A stretch of DNA of 55,288 nucleotides, from positions 1 through 55,288 of the forward strand of contig JAABSB010000002.1 of NCBI GenBank assembly GCA_011390615.1. Direction: 5' to 3'. Positions 8,050 through 16,670 of this stretch are shown piece by piece (within the stretch, counting starts at the first letter, position 1; each line of letters starts with the position of its first letter). Position numbers and translations under genes: made by a program. This DNA is from Desulfotignum sp. (GTDB lineage Bacteria; Desulfobacterota; Desulfobacteria; Desulfobacterales; Desulfobacteraceae). The notes under the pieces were generated by a model. It was not told where the DNA came from. It searched no databases and worked only from the letters and a program-made list of their open reading frames with translations.

Positions 8050-9837
8050 ATGGATCCAAAAGTATGGGTATGGATTTTTCTGGGATTATACATCATTTAC
8101 TGCTTCTGGTGGGGCATGAAGGGGTTTTTCACTGAGAAAAAAGCCTCGGGCTATGCCATTGCAGGCCGTTCCATCCCGTTCATCGCGTTCCTTATGGCGG
8201 CGACTGCCGCCTCGTTTTCCGGCTGGACCTTTATCGGTCATCCCGGCCTGATCTGGAAAGCAGGGCTTGTGTATGCCTATGCATCCTTTTACGTGCTCAC
8301 CATTCCCATCACCGGGGCATTTTTTGCCAAAAGAAACTGGCTCATGGGCAAGCGCTACGGGTTTATCACACCGGGCGACATGTTTGCCTATTACTACAAC
8401 AATGAAGCCGTCCGCTGGCTCACGGTTCTGGCGGCATTTCTGTATTCCATTTTCTACTCCGGGCTCCAGCTCATCGCAGCTGCCAAACTGTTCTACTGGA
8501 CAGCCGGCGTGCCTGAAACCATCGGATTGATTTTCATGGCCTTTATCGTGTGGTTCTATGTGGTCACCGGCGGTCTCAAAGCCTCCACCTGGGTGGGGGT
8601 GCTGCAGTTCTGCCTCCTTGTGGGCGGCATCATCCTGCTGGGATTTTACACCATCACAAGTCCCCTGTTCGGCGGGTGGTCCGGATTTGTGGCTTCCATG
8701 GGCACCCTTGAAGACAAATACATGCAGGTGCCGGGCCTGATACACTTCGGCCTGGGCAGCGGCGGGTGGACCGCGGTGATGATCCTCACCTACATGTTCG
8801 CCCTCATGGGAATCCAGTCATCCCCGGCCTTTACCCTGTGGAACTTCGGTATTGCCTCTCCCAAGCCCCTGGCCTGGCAGCAGGTGTTCATGTCCACATT
8901 CGTGGTTGGTCTGGCCCTGTTCTTTTTCACCGCGTTCCAGGGCATCGGCGCCCGGATCCTGATGATGGCCGGCAACCTGGCCCCCCAGGTGGACGGGGAT
9001 GTGGTGCCCATGCTCATGACCAAATTCATGCCAGGGCCGCTCATGGGCCTGGTGTTCATGGGGGCCATTGCAGCCATCCATTCCACGGCAGCTCCCTATA
9101 TCGGCACCGGCGGCACCATTATCCAGCGGGATGTGTGGTGGCGGTATGTTAAAAAACAGGGCGGGTCGCACTCCGAGCAGATCTGGACCAACCGGATATT
9201 TGCCACCATCCTGGCAGTGGCTGCAGTTGTGGTCTCTTTGACCTCCACAGATGCCATCGTAATGATCGGCGGATTTGCCACAGCCTTCGGTACCATCATG
9301 TACATATGCCTGTTAGGGGTGCACTGGGGATTCAAATTCCCCAGCATCGGCGTGGTCCTGGGACTTATATCCGCCATTATCGCCTGTTTTCTCACCTATT
9401 ATGTGTGGCAGTATCCTTTGTCCATCCATACAGCAGGCTGGGGTATTTTCGTAGGACTGGGCGTGGCATACCTGTGCCGGGGTCTGGGTCTTAAAGACAA
9501 TGAAGAAACCATTGCCCGGCAGAAAGAGGTCAGAGAATGGCTCAACTCCATTGACGGTCCCTCTGAAAAAGGCAAACGCTGGCGTGGATACATGAAGATT
9601 GTCGTTCCCATATGGTTTTTCATGGCCATCGGCCCCGGGGTGCTCATCGGAAACTCCGCCATATCATTTGCCGGGTTCCCGCCCATCTGGTCCTGGCAGA
9701 TCATCTGGTGGATCCTGGGCATCGTACTGATGTGGGGCCTGTGTTTTAAAGCGGAAATGTCCACCACATCCGCGGAACAGATCAGAAGGGCAGATGAGGA
9801 AACCATGGATGTTACCAAGGAAGCAGATGATATGTAA
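8050..9837 (+). CDS. Sodium:solute symporter, probable acetate/propionate carrier
   Basis: The 595-residue protein is a multi-spanning inner-membrane carrier of the sodium:solute symporter family, with N-terminal segments YIIYCFWWGMKGF and a GYAIAGRSIPFIAF loop typical of the family and about a dozen or more hydrophobic helices. The conserved GGLKASTWVGVLQ region is visible. ATG 8050 follows AGAGGAGG and is preferred to an upstream in-frame codon at 8026. Placement after acs and prpE and before a tiny membrane peptide supports uptake of short-chain carboxylates with Na+. This fits an Na+ economy that also includes the Nqr pump further along. Confidence 0.85.
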   Translation: MDPKVWVWIFLGLYIIYCFWWGMKGFFTEKKASGYAIAGRSIPFIAFLMAATAASFSGWTFIGHPGLIWKAGLVYAYASFYVLTIPITGAFFAKRNWLMGKRYGFITPGDMFAYYYNNEAVRWLTVLAAFLYSIFYSGLQLIAAAKLFYWTAGVPETIGLIFMAFIVWFYVVTGGLKASTWVGVLQFCLLVGGIILLGFYTITSPLFGGWSGFVASMGTLEDKYMQVPGLIHFGLGSGGWTAVMILTYMFALMGIQSSPAFTLWNFGIASPKPLAWQQVFMSTFVVGLALFFFTAFQGIGARILMMAGNLAPQVDGDVVPMLMTKFMPGPLMGLVFMGAIAAIHSTAAPYIGTGGTIIQRDVWWRYVKKQGGSHSEQIWTNRIFATILAVAAVVVSLTSTDAIVMIGGFATAFGTIMYICLLGVHWGFKFPSIGVVLGLISAIIACFLTYYVWQYPLSIHTAGWGIFVGLGVAYLCRGLGLKDNEETIARQKEVREWLNSIDGPSEKGKRWRGYMKIVVPIWFFMAIGPGVLIGNSAISFAGFPPIWSWQIIWWILGIVLMWGLCFKAEMSTTSAEQIRRADEETMDVTKEADDM

Positions 9838-9885
9838 CAACCTGGACCATTGATTTAACAAACTGAGAAACAAAGGAGAAATACC

Positions 9886-9972
9886 ATGGCTCTGGAAGAC
9901 AAATACCTTATTGCAACCCTTATTTTCTGCGTACTGTTCGTGGCCTCATTCAGCTGGGGATGGTGGGGATAA
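9886..9972 (+). CDS. Symporter small accessory protein (28 residues)
   Basis: A 28-codon gene begins at ATG 9886, 7 bases after AAAGGAG, and stops at TAA 9970-9972. The peptide starts MALEDKYLIATLIFCVLF and ends SFSWGWWG, so it is one transmembrane helix with a tryptophan-rich end. It lies 48 bases after the symporter and just before a strong terminator. Peptides of this form next to sodium:solute symporters are catalogued as symporter small accessory proteins; they are thought to assist the carrier, but direct tests are few. It is too short for routine ORF calling. Confidence 0.75.
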   Translation: MALEDKYLIATLIFCVLFVASFSWGWWG

Positions 9973-10000
9973 TCTCATATCATAATCTATAATACCAGGA

Positions 10001-10041
10001 AGAATTCCGGACAAAGGGCTTTGTCCGGAATTCTTTATTTT
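10001..10041 (+). terminator. Intrinsic terminator ending the acs-symporter operon
   Basis: AGAATTCCGGACAAAG (10001-10016) pairs perfectly with 10019-10034 across a 2-base gap (effectively a 4-base loop), followed by a T-rich tail TTATTTT. It separates the acs, prpE, symporter and small-protein unit from the sensor-exonuclease gene. Confidence 0.9.
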
Positions 10042-10049
10042 CTGCATTC

Positions 10050-12083
10050 ATGACCCTGAGCCACCGATTCTGGATATTCGCCCTGGCAGTTGCGGGCATC
10101 ATTTTCCTGATTTTCGCAGGTATGGCTGTCTATATCTGGCTGCACCTGACCCCAGATCAGGCAAAGGTGTTGGCAGATTTCTGCAAGAGTCATGCAGCTG
10201 TGCTGATAGGCGGATTTCTTCTGCTGTGCCTGGTGTTCTGGGCCGCATCAGACCTGGTGTATGCAAATTACATCAAACCGGTGAAAAAAATGTCAACCGA
10301 GGTGGCCATGATCTATGCATCCAACCCCGCGTTGCGTATCCCTGTCACAGGAAACCTGGACATCCAGGCCCTTGCCAGAGCCATCAACACCTTTGCCGAC
10401 ATATTTGAAAACCAGAACCAGACCATTGCCCAGCAGGTGGTGGCTGCGAGAAAAGAGACCGAACAGGAAAGAAACCTGCTGGCCGCGATCATGGGGGAAC
10501 TGCCCCAGGGGGTAATCATCTGCAATGCCAGCGGCCGGATTCTGCTGTACAATTCTCTGGCAAAAAACATATTCTCCCAGACCACGGATCTGAAAAAAAC
10601 CGAACATTTCATGGGCCTGGGCCGTTCCATTTTCCACCTGGTGGATAAAGCGCTCATCACCCATGCCATGGAAGAGATCAATGAACAGCTGGCATCAGGG
10701 GGAAACAGTGCAGGCTCTTACTTTATCACCCCGGTTTCCGGCCATTGCCTGATCAGTGTGGAAACCATACCGGTCCTGGACAAAAACAACCGGATGACCG
10801 GGTTTATTCTGGCGTTCCAGGAGATCTCCCAGGACATCAGAAAATATGAATCCATCCAGGCGCATCTGGCACAGTTTCTTCAGGCACTGGAAAAAAAAAG
10901 CCCTGCTGCAGAAGGGTTTTACAAGCTGTCCGATACTATCCAGGATATTTTTCTGTCCCGCCTGCCCTTAACCCGGATGGATCTGGCACAATTTCTTTTC
11001 CGGGTTCAGAAACTGTCCGGCCAGCTTCATGATATCAGAATCAATGTATATAACCGTGCACAAAATGAACGGATCATGGCAGACACCTATTCTCTGACCC
11101 AGGCATTTGTGTTTCTGTTTAAAAATCTGGCAGATCTCACAGGCTGCACAACATTTGATCTGGCAGCTTCAACCGCCGATGACAGGGTCAAATGTGATAT
11201 TACCTGGGAAGATACCCCTGCAAACATTGCAGATCTTGAAACTGTCAAACACCGGCACATCAATGACCTGCCCGGGTTTACATCGGTTCTGGCCCTCAAC
11301 AACACCCGGTTTGACATTCTTACTTCAGATAAAAAGACAAGTGCCCATATCACCTTGTCTATCAGAAAAAGTGCGGCTGCATCCGGGCCTGTAAAACACC
11401 GGACACCCATCATGGCAGGATCACGGCCGGAATTTTATGATTTTGACCTGTTCCAGGTCGATGACCGTAATAAGAACCTGCTGGATACCCGGTTAAAAGA
11501 GATCTCCTATACCGTATTTGATACGGAAACCACGGGCCTGAACCCGGAGGGCGGCGATGAGATTATTTCCATGGGTGCGGTGAGAATTGTCAACAACCGC
11601 ATCCTTTACGAAGATGTTTTTGAGGAGCTGGTGGATCCCCGGCGGGATATTCCCATGGCATCTTACCGGATTCACGGCATCAACCATGAAATGGTTGCGG
11701 AAAAAGACCCTATTGAAAAAGTGCTGCCCCGGTTCCGGCAGTTTGTGGCTGACACCGTTCTGGTGGGACACAATATTGCCTTTGACATGAAAATGCTTGC
11801 ACTCAAGGAAGAAACAACAAACATACGGTTTACCAACCCCATTTTAGATACCCTGCTTTTGTCCGCCATTCTGCATCCCATCCATGAACAGCATGACATG
11901 GAAAATATTGCAAAAAGGCTGGGTATAGACATTATCGGCCGACACACAGCCCTGGGGGATGCCATTTCCACGGCACAAATTTTTTTAAAACTGATCCCTG
12001 TTTTGAACAGCAACGGCATTCTCACCCTGGGGGATGCCATCACTGCATCAAAAAAATCCTATTATGCAAGAGTAAAATATTGA
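10050..12083 (+). CDS. Membrane PAS sensor with C-terminal DEDDh 3'-5' exonuclease
   Basis: This 677-residue protein joins sensing and nucleic-acid modules. Two transmembrane helices (about residues 8-30 and 50-70) are followed by a HAMP-like stretch, a PAS domain (about 145-250), a region resembling a worn-down histidine-kinase core (about 270-450, with no obvious phospho-accepting His or ATP-binding glycine boxes), and a DnaQ-type exonuclease. The exonuclease keeps D491/E493 (FDTETTG), the GHNIAFD aspartate and the RHTALGDA His/Asp pair, so it should be active. Related DnaQ-like proteins sit beside acetate transporters and CBS/DUF294 proteins in other proteobacteria. The ATG at 10050 overlaps the terminator region and lacks a clear ribosome site. 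The substrate (DNA, RNA or a small nucleotide) is unknown. Confidence 0.8.
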   Translation: MTLSHRFWIFALAVAGIIFLIFAGMAVYIWLHLTPDQAKVLADFCKSHAAVLIGGFLLLCLVFWAASDLVYANYIKPVKKMSTEVAMIYASNPALRIPVTGNLDIQALARAINTFADIFENQNQTIAQQVVAARKETEQERNLLAAIMGELPQGVIICNASGRILLYNSLAKNIFSQTTDLKKTEHFMGLGRSIFHLVDKALITHAMEEINEQLASGGNSAGSYFITPVSGHCLISVETIPVLDKNNRMTGFILAFQEISQDIRKYESIQAHLAQFLQALEKKSPAAEGFYKLSDTIQDIFLSRLPLTRMDLAQFLFRVQKLSGQLHDIRINVYNRAQNERIMADTYSLTQAFVFLFKNLADLTGCTTFDLAASTADDRVKCDITWEDTPANIADLETVKHRHINDLPGFTSVLALNNTRFDILTSDKKTSAHITLSIRKSAAASGPVKHRTPIMAGSRPEFYDFDLFQVDDRNKNLLDTRLKEISYTVFDTETTGLNPEGGDEIISMGAVRIVNNRILYEDVFEELVDPRRDIPMASYRIHGINHEMVAEKDPIEKVLPRFRQFVADTVLVGHNIAFDMKMLALKEETTNIRFTNPILDTLLLSAILHPIHEQHDMENIAKRLGIDIIGRHTALGDAISTAQIFLKLIPVLNSNGILTLGDAITASKKSYYARVKY

Positions 12084-12160
12084 TTAACCGGTACAACACA
12101 TGGTAGGGCTGGAAATACTTATGCAAAAAACAGGTTAATCTTAAAACCGGAGGCGTTTTC

Positions 12161-12733
12161 ATGAAAAAACCCTGGCTGATCGTTACAGGCCTATTTTCCG
12201 TTGCCCTGGCAATTGTGCTTTTCTGTGTGATTTTCGGCAGCTACACCAGCATGCTGCGGTCTAAAAACCGCATCAATACCGGCAAAAACATTATGGTTAC
12301 CGCCTGCATGGACCAGCTGCACCTTGCCCATCAACTGATTTCCCAGGCCCCTGAAACCATATCCGGCCAGGATGTTTTTCGAATGGAGGAGAACGCAAAG
12401 CAGATACAGACCATCCTGACCCAATTTCAGGCCTCTGATGCCCCCCTTGAGCCGGACCTGGTGACCGCTTTTGAAGATACCCAGGCCCGTCTGGCAAAGG
12501 ACATGGACAGCCTGACAGCTGCAATGGGAAAAAACCACACGCTTTCCACTGAGATGGCAGACCTTTACCTGAAAATCATCTATGCTGCAAAACGATACAA
12601 CAAGGAAGCAGCATATTTTACAATGAGAAAAAGCGTTTTTCCCGGGTTTCTCACCGCCAGATGGTTCAATCTTGATCATCTGGATTTTCCCAGGATCGAT
12701 TTGACCTGTTTTGCACCGTGGGGATTGCAATGA
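12161..12733 (+). CDS. LemA-like membrane-anchored protein
   Basis: A 190-residue protein starts with one transmembrane helix (about residues 5-27) and continues as a long helical domain. Its end, AAKRYNKEAAYFTMRKSVFP then GFLTARWFNLDHLDF, resembles the LemA signature R-x-YN...FP...A. LemA proteins are membrane-bound helical proteins of uncertain role, linked to signalling and to ATP-cone or DUF4129-type partners. AACCGGAGGCG precedes ATG 12161. Its stop overlaps the next gene (ATGA, 12730-12733). The match is distant, so an unrelated four-helix sensor is possible. Context ties it to the exonuclease and the CBS nucleotidyltransferase. Confidence 0.5.
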   Translation: MKKPWLIVTGLFSVALAIVLFCVIFGSYTSMLRSKNRINTGKNIMVTACMDQLHLAHQLISQAPETISGQDVFRMEENAKQIQTILTQFQASDAPLEPDLVTAFEDTQARLAKDMDSLTAAMGKNHTLSTEMADLYLKIIYAAKRYNKEAAYFTMRKSVFPGFLTARWFNLDHLDFPRIDLTCFAPWGLQ

Positions 12734-14181
12734 AAGAGGAGCACTCCCAAACAGCATTTTTCAACCAGCCGGTATCTGCCATATTCCGGCCCAACATCGC
12801 CACCTGTCCCATGGACACACCGGTGAAAACAGCGGCCCAAAAAATGAGCCGGAACAATGGTGCCATCCTGGTTAAAGATGCAGACCGGCAGATCACAGGC
12901 ATTGTCACGGATGCAGATCTCAGGGCAAAGGTGCTGGCACAGGACCTGGCCCCGGACACACCGGTCTCTGCTGTGATGTCATCGCCGGTGATCACCATTT
13001 CAGCGGACAGTCAGGTATTTGAAGCCTTTTTGACCATGATTGACAAGGACAAGCGCCACCTGGCCGTGTGCGGAAAATCCGGTGATATTTCCGGCATCAT
13101 CTCTGAAAAAGACTTGATCGCAGCCCAGACCCGGGCCACATTTTTGCTGTTAAAGTCCGTGACCTCCGCAAAAAAAATGGCTGATCTTGAAAATATCCAC
13201 GCAAAACTGTGCGCTATGCTTCTGGATCCCATCAGCAACGGGGTGAACCCGGAACAGATCACCCGGCTGATCACCACCTTTTCAGATGCTATCCTGGAAA
13301 AGATCATGGCCCTGTCCCTGGCGGAAACAGGTCCCCCTCCCTGTGCATTCGTGTTTCTGACCATGGGATCGGAAGGCAGGGAGGAACAGACCCTGGTATC
13401 TGACCAGGACAACGCCATTGTATATGCAGACCCGGCATCAGAAGCAGAAGCACAAAAGGCCGAAGCCTATTTTTCCGGTTTGGCCAAACTTGTGTGTTCC
13501 CGGCTGGATATGGCGGGTTACCGGTTCTGCGACGGGAACAACATGGCCCAGAACCCGAAATGGTGCCAGCCCCTGTCTGTCTGGAAACAGTATTTTCACA
13601 CCTGGATCCGCAAGGCCAAGCCAGAAGACCTGCTGTATTCCAGTATTTTTTTTGATTTTAAAGGCACCTATGGTGATCTGTCTTTATCTGAACAACTCAA
13701 GGATTATCTGTTTGCATCCCTTCGGGGATGGTCCGGTTTTCTGCGGAACATGACGGAAAATGCCCTTTATTTCAGGCCCCCCATCGGGTTGTTCGGCAAA
13801 CTGCGGGTGGAATCAGAAGGCAAACACAAGGATTCCTTTGATATCAAGTATGCCATGCTGCCCATCACGGACGTCACCCGGGTCTATGCCCTGAAAAACA
13901 ATATTTATCAGACCAACACCCTGGCCCGGCTGTTCCGGCTGTACACCAAACATGCCATCAACAGCAAAGAATACCACAACATCGTCCAGTCCTATAATTT
14001 TCTCATGAAACTGCGGTTCCGCCGCCAGATAACCAATATCATGGATGAAGGGACCCCGCCGGACAATTACATCAACCCGGAGAACCTGTCCCATCTGGAC
14101 CGGCACATGCTCAAGGAGATTTTCAAGACCATTGAAAGTTTCCAGCAGAAACTGAACATGGAGTTCACCGGGGTGGTGTGA
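12730..14181 (+). CDS. CBS-pair / DUF294 nucleotidyltransferase-like protein
   Basis: The 483-residue protein has two CBS motifs (about residues 10-130), which usually bind adenosine nucleotides, followed by a DUF294 putative nucleotidyltransferase domain. Around residue 213 it shows GSEGREEQ and then SDQDNAIVY, the G-S...D-x-D pattern of polymerase-beta-type nucleotidyltransferases, and it ends in the DUF294 C-terminal domain. Start ATG 12730 overlaps the LemA-like stop by 4 bp; an in-frame GTG at 12718 is less likely. Proteins like this accompany DnaQ-like exonucleases near acetate carriers, suggesting a nucleotide-sensing partner. It may modify a protein or nucleotide; the target is unknown. 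Confidence 0.8.
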   Translation: MKEEHSQTAFFNQPVSAIFRPNIATCPMDTPVKTAAQKMSRNNGAILVKDADRQITGIVTDADLRAKVLAQDLAPDTPVSAVMSSPVITISADSQVFEAFLTMIDKDKRHLAVCGKSGDISGIISEKDLIAAQTRATFLLLKSVTSAKKMADLENIHAKLCAMLLDPISNGVNPEQITRLITTFSDAILEKIMALSLAETGPPPCAFVFLTMGSEGREEQTLVSDQDNAIVYADPASEAEAQKAEAYFSGLAKLVCSRLDMAGYRFCDGNNMAQNPKWCQPLSVWKQYFHTWIRKAKPEDLLYSSIFFDFKGTYGDLSLSEQLKDYLFASLRGWSGFLRNMTENALYFRPPIGLFGKLRVESEGKHKDSFDIKYAMLPITDVTRVYALKNNIYQTNTLARLFRLYTKHAINSKEYHNIVQSYNFLMKLRFRRQITNIMDEGTPPDNYINPENLSHLDRHMLKEIFKTIESFQQKLNMEFTGVV

Positions 14182-14272
14182 TTATCTTCTGCCCCGACCG
14201 CTTACCATTTGATCTGCCAGTAATCTGAATAACATCCATGCCCTGGCGGGCACAACAAAGAATGAAAGCTGT

Positions 14273-14299
14273 TATAGCGTTTTTCATATGACTTGATAT
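14273..14299 (+). repeat. Left terminal inverted repeat of the IS630-type element
   Basis: Bases 14273-14299, beginning TATAGCGTTTTTCATATG, are exactly the reverse complement of 15687-15713. The first TA is probably the duplicated target. Confidence 0.9.
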
Positions 14300-14385
14300 T
14301 TTATGCTTGACAGCCCTATTGCAATAGCATAACGATATCATTAAAATACGGGGATTATTTTTAAAAGTTTTATAGGGCTGTGTCA

Positions 14386-15654
14386 ATGTCATTTCAGGGT
14401 AAAGAATTCACACAAGGTATGAAACAACTTGTAATCAACTTAAAAGAATTTTATGACGTTGAAAGACACGATAAAAAATTAAAAGCTCCTTGGGCGATTG
14501 AGCAGACCGCAAAAGGATTGGGGATAGGCGAGGCCACAGTCAGACGAATCATGGCTGAATACAACAAGAACCAACAATCTATTCCAGATGACTCAATCAA
14601 GCTCCGTGGAAAACCGGAATATGCAGTTCCACAAAGCTTACAATCAATTGTACGTCAGTATATTCGTTCCCAAAACCTGAAAGGCAGTCACGTATCTGTT
14701 GATCTTGTCCGAAACTATTTGATACAAATCAATCCAGATTACAATTTTCCCACCACTACCCTTTGGCGGACTTTGAGTAGGTGGGGTTTTACCTATGGGA
14801 CCGGGAAAAGGCGGTCCGCATTGAAAGAACGGGACTATGTGATTTTAGCAAGAAGGCGTTATTTAAGACAAAAACGGTTGAATCGGAATCCAGACGGCTC
14901 TTTCATTCGTCCGGAGGTATATCTTGATGAAACATTTATAAACAAAAATCATTCCAATAAGTTTACCTGGTATTCGGATGAAGATGGTCCTTATGTAAAC
15001 AAGCCCGCTGGAAAAGGCGAGCGTTTGATTATCGTTAATGCCATTACGCATGAAGGTTGGGTAAAAAATGCTCAGCTGGTTTTCCAGGCAAAAAAGAAAA
15101 CCGGTGATTACCATGGGCAAATGGATTGGAACAATTTTTCCAGATGGTTTACAGATCAATTGTTGCCGAACATTCCTGCAAATTCGACTATCATAATGGA
15201 CAACGCCGGGTATCATAATGTGACAGAAGAAAATTCGTTTCCCAAGGCCAATGCGCGTAAAGAAAAACTTCGAAAATGGTTGGATGACAACGGTGTTCCT
15301 TGGGGAGAAGACCTTTTGAAATCTGAATTATTCGCTCTGTGCAAATTATTTGAGCCAAAATCCGAATTTAAACTTGATAAAATAGCGGAGGCCGAAGGGC
15401 ATGCTATTTTGCGAACACCTCAATATCATCCTGAATTGCAACCCATTGAAATGTGCTGGGGAGTAATGAAAAACTATATGGCCCAGCATTGTGATTTCAC
15501 GCTTCAAAAATTACGCAAGAATTTACCTTTGGCCTTCGCCCAAGTCACTTCAGAAACATGCCAAAAACTGATTGCAAAAACGTTAGCAGAAGAAAACAGG
15601 TACTGGTTGGAAGACAGTGAAATTGATATAAACCAAGGGGTCGATGTGTGCTGA
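14386..15654 (+). CDS. IS630-family DDE transposase
   Basis: The 422-residue protein has an N-terminal helix-turn-helix region (AKGLGIGEATVRRIM) and a DDE catalytic core: YLDETF, IMDNAGYHN and the glutamate in HPELQPIEMCWGVMK. All three acidic residues are present and the frame is unbroken, so the element may be active. ATG 14386 is preferred to the GTG at 14380. Codon choice is AT-leaning compared with flanking genes. Confidence 0.9.
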   Translation: MSFQGKEFTQGMKQLVINLKEFYDVERHDKKLKAPWAIEQTAKGLGIGEATVRRIMAEYNKNQQSIPDDSIKLRGKPEYAVPQSLQSIVRQYIRSQNLKGSHVSVDLVRNYLIQINPDYNFPTTTLWRTLSRWGFTYGTGKRRSALKERDYVILARRRYLRQKRLNRNPDGSFIRPEVYLDETFINKNHSNKFTWYSDEDGPYVNKPAGKGERLIIVNAITHEGWVKNAQLVFQAKKKTGDYHGQMDWNNFSRWFTDQLLPNIPANSTIIMDNAGYHNVTEENSFPKANARKEKLRKWLDDNGVPWGEDLLKSELFALCKLFEPKSEFKLDKIAEAEGHAILRTPQYHPELQPIEMCWGVMKNYMAQHCDFTLQKLRKNLPLAFAQVTSETCQKLIAKTLAEENRYWLEDSEIDINQGVDVC

Positions 15655-15686
15655 GGCAAAAAATGTATTATTTTTGTAAAAAAATG

Positions 15687-15713
15687 ATATCAAGTCATAT
15701 GAAAAACGCTATA
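15687..15713 (-). repeat. Right terminal inverted repeat of the IS630-type element
   Basis: Bases 15687-15713 match the left repeat perfectly in inverted orientation and end in TA. Confidence 0.9.
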
Positions 15714-15749
15714 GTCGCTGAATGCAGTGGGGGCTATGGTGAAAAAAAA

Positions 15750-15778
15750 TTGACATCCATGGACCAAGGCTTTATATA
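15750..15778 (+). promoter_or_regulatory. Sigma-70 promoter of the TetR gene
   Basis: TTGACA at 15750-15755 and TATATA at 15773-15778 are separated by 17 bases, and the start codon is 38 bases further on. It lies just outside the insertion sequence, so the regulator keeps its own promoter. Confidence 0.75.
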
Positions 15779-15816
15779 AATAAGCATACAGACAATCAAA
15801 AAAAAGGACCTTGGGC

Positions 15817-16452
15817 ATGGGCCGAAAAAGCATATCCCATATTCGGAAACCTGAAATTCTGCGCCACACATACAAGGTGGTGGAAGAAGAAGGGTTCATG
15901 GGTATGACCATCGGCAAAATTGCCAGCCGTATGGGGGTCAACTCAGGACTTTTAATCCATTATTTTAAAAGCAAAGAAGGGCTGATTATGGAAATGGTGG
16001 ATTATCTGTTCAAGATTTCCATGAAATCCTACCACAAAGAGCTGGAAAAATTCACCACCCCCCAGGCACGGTTTCAGGGCCTTATGCACATACTGTTCAG
16101 CACCAGCGACAAAGGGCCCCAGCGGGACGCGGTTTTCTGGTCCTGCTATGCCATGGGTTTCAGAAATCCCGAAATCCGGGAACGTATACAGGGCATGCAG
16201 AATAAATTTATTGCCTTTGGTGTCAAAGAGATTGCATCCTGGGAAGATGCCGGACTTGTCACGGTCCCGGACAAGGAAAAAGCCGCCGCCACAATCCTGG
16301 CGCTTTCCGAAGGATTCGGCATACTGCGCAATTCGCTCAAAGATCTGCACTCTCTGGAAGAGATTGCGCATTCCATGCAGCAGTGTGCCCTTGAAGCCCT
16401 GGGTGCAGCAAAATCCAGCACCAGTTCTACTGACCGGATATCAGCACAATAA
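15817..16452 (+). CDS. TetR family transcriptional regulator
   Basis: The 211-residue protein has an N-terminal TetR helix-turn-helix (GMTIGKIASRMGVNSGLLIHYF then KSKEGL, residues about 30-55) and a helical ligand domain. The N-terminal sequence resembles the BetI-like subgroup. ATG 15817 is preferred because AAAGGA lies 8 bases upstream; the in-frame TTG at 15811 is closer to that site. Its target is not obvious: the next genes run in the opposite direction, and the insertion sequence separates it from the CBS/DUF294 gene. TetR proteins usually repress adjacent genes, often transporters, so the AEC carrier unit is one candidate. Confidence 0.85.
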   Translation: MGRKSISHIRKPEILRHTYKVVEEEGFMGMTIGKIASRMGVNSGLLIHYFKSKEGLIMEMVDYLFKISMKSYHKELEKFTTPQARFQGLMHILFSTSDKGPQRDAVFWSCYAMGFRNPEIRERIQGMQNKFIAFGVKEIASWEDAGLVTVPDKEKAAATILALSEGFGILRNSLKDLHSLEEIAHSMQQCALEALGAAKSSTSSTDRISAQ

Positions 16453-16490
16453 ACTGGATATTTGCTACAGCTGCGTACCCGCTGCGGGAA

Positions 16491-16651
16491 GCCCCTGGTG
16501 GTATCCTGTGAACGGGCCGTCAGAGCCGGAGGGGGCCTGATGCAACAGGCCGGGATACTTACCGTCAAAGAGTGAATCGCTTTATTTCATTACCCAAATG
16601 GAATCCGGCCCCCGCAGGGTCTCGGACCGGGCACAGGATACCACCAGGGGC
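16491..16651. repeat. 20-bp inverted repeat around a structured intergenic segment
   Basis: The arm 16491-16510 (starting GCCCCTGGTGGTATCC) is matched exactly by 16632-16651, enclosing 121 bases. Inside are smaller pairings such as GGCCTG...CAGGCC and GGGGGCC...GGCCCCC, so the transcript could fold extensively. It lies between convergent TetR and AEC genes and shares an 18/22 motif with 2084-2105. A dispersed repeat or an untranslated RNA are both possible. Confidence 0.7.
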
Positions 16652-16670
16652 GGGGCCGGCGACTGCCGGT

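Larger units (their letters stand above)
14273..15713 (+). mobile_element. IS630-type insertion sequence
   Basis: A complete element is bounded by 27-bp inverted repeats with TA dinucleotides at both outer ends (14273-14274 and 15712-15713), as expected from the TA target duplication of the IS630/Tc1 group. The body between the TA sites is about 1.44 kb and carries one intact transposase. It is visibly more AT-rich than its neighbours, which supports recent arrival. It sits between the CBS/DUF294 gene and the TetR gene and breaks neither. Confidence 0.9.

Noticed and set aside
12109-12125. Weak sigma-54-like promoter before the LemA-like gene
   Set aside because: GG and GC are 10 bases apart, but the CAC and the first T of TTGC are missing, and no activator site was found.
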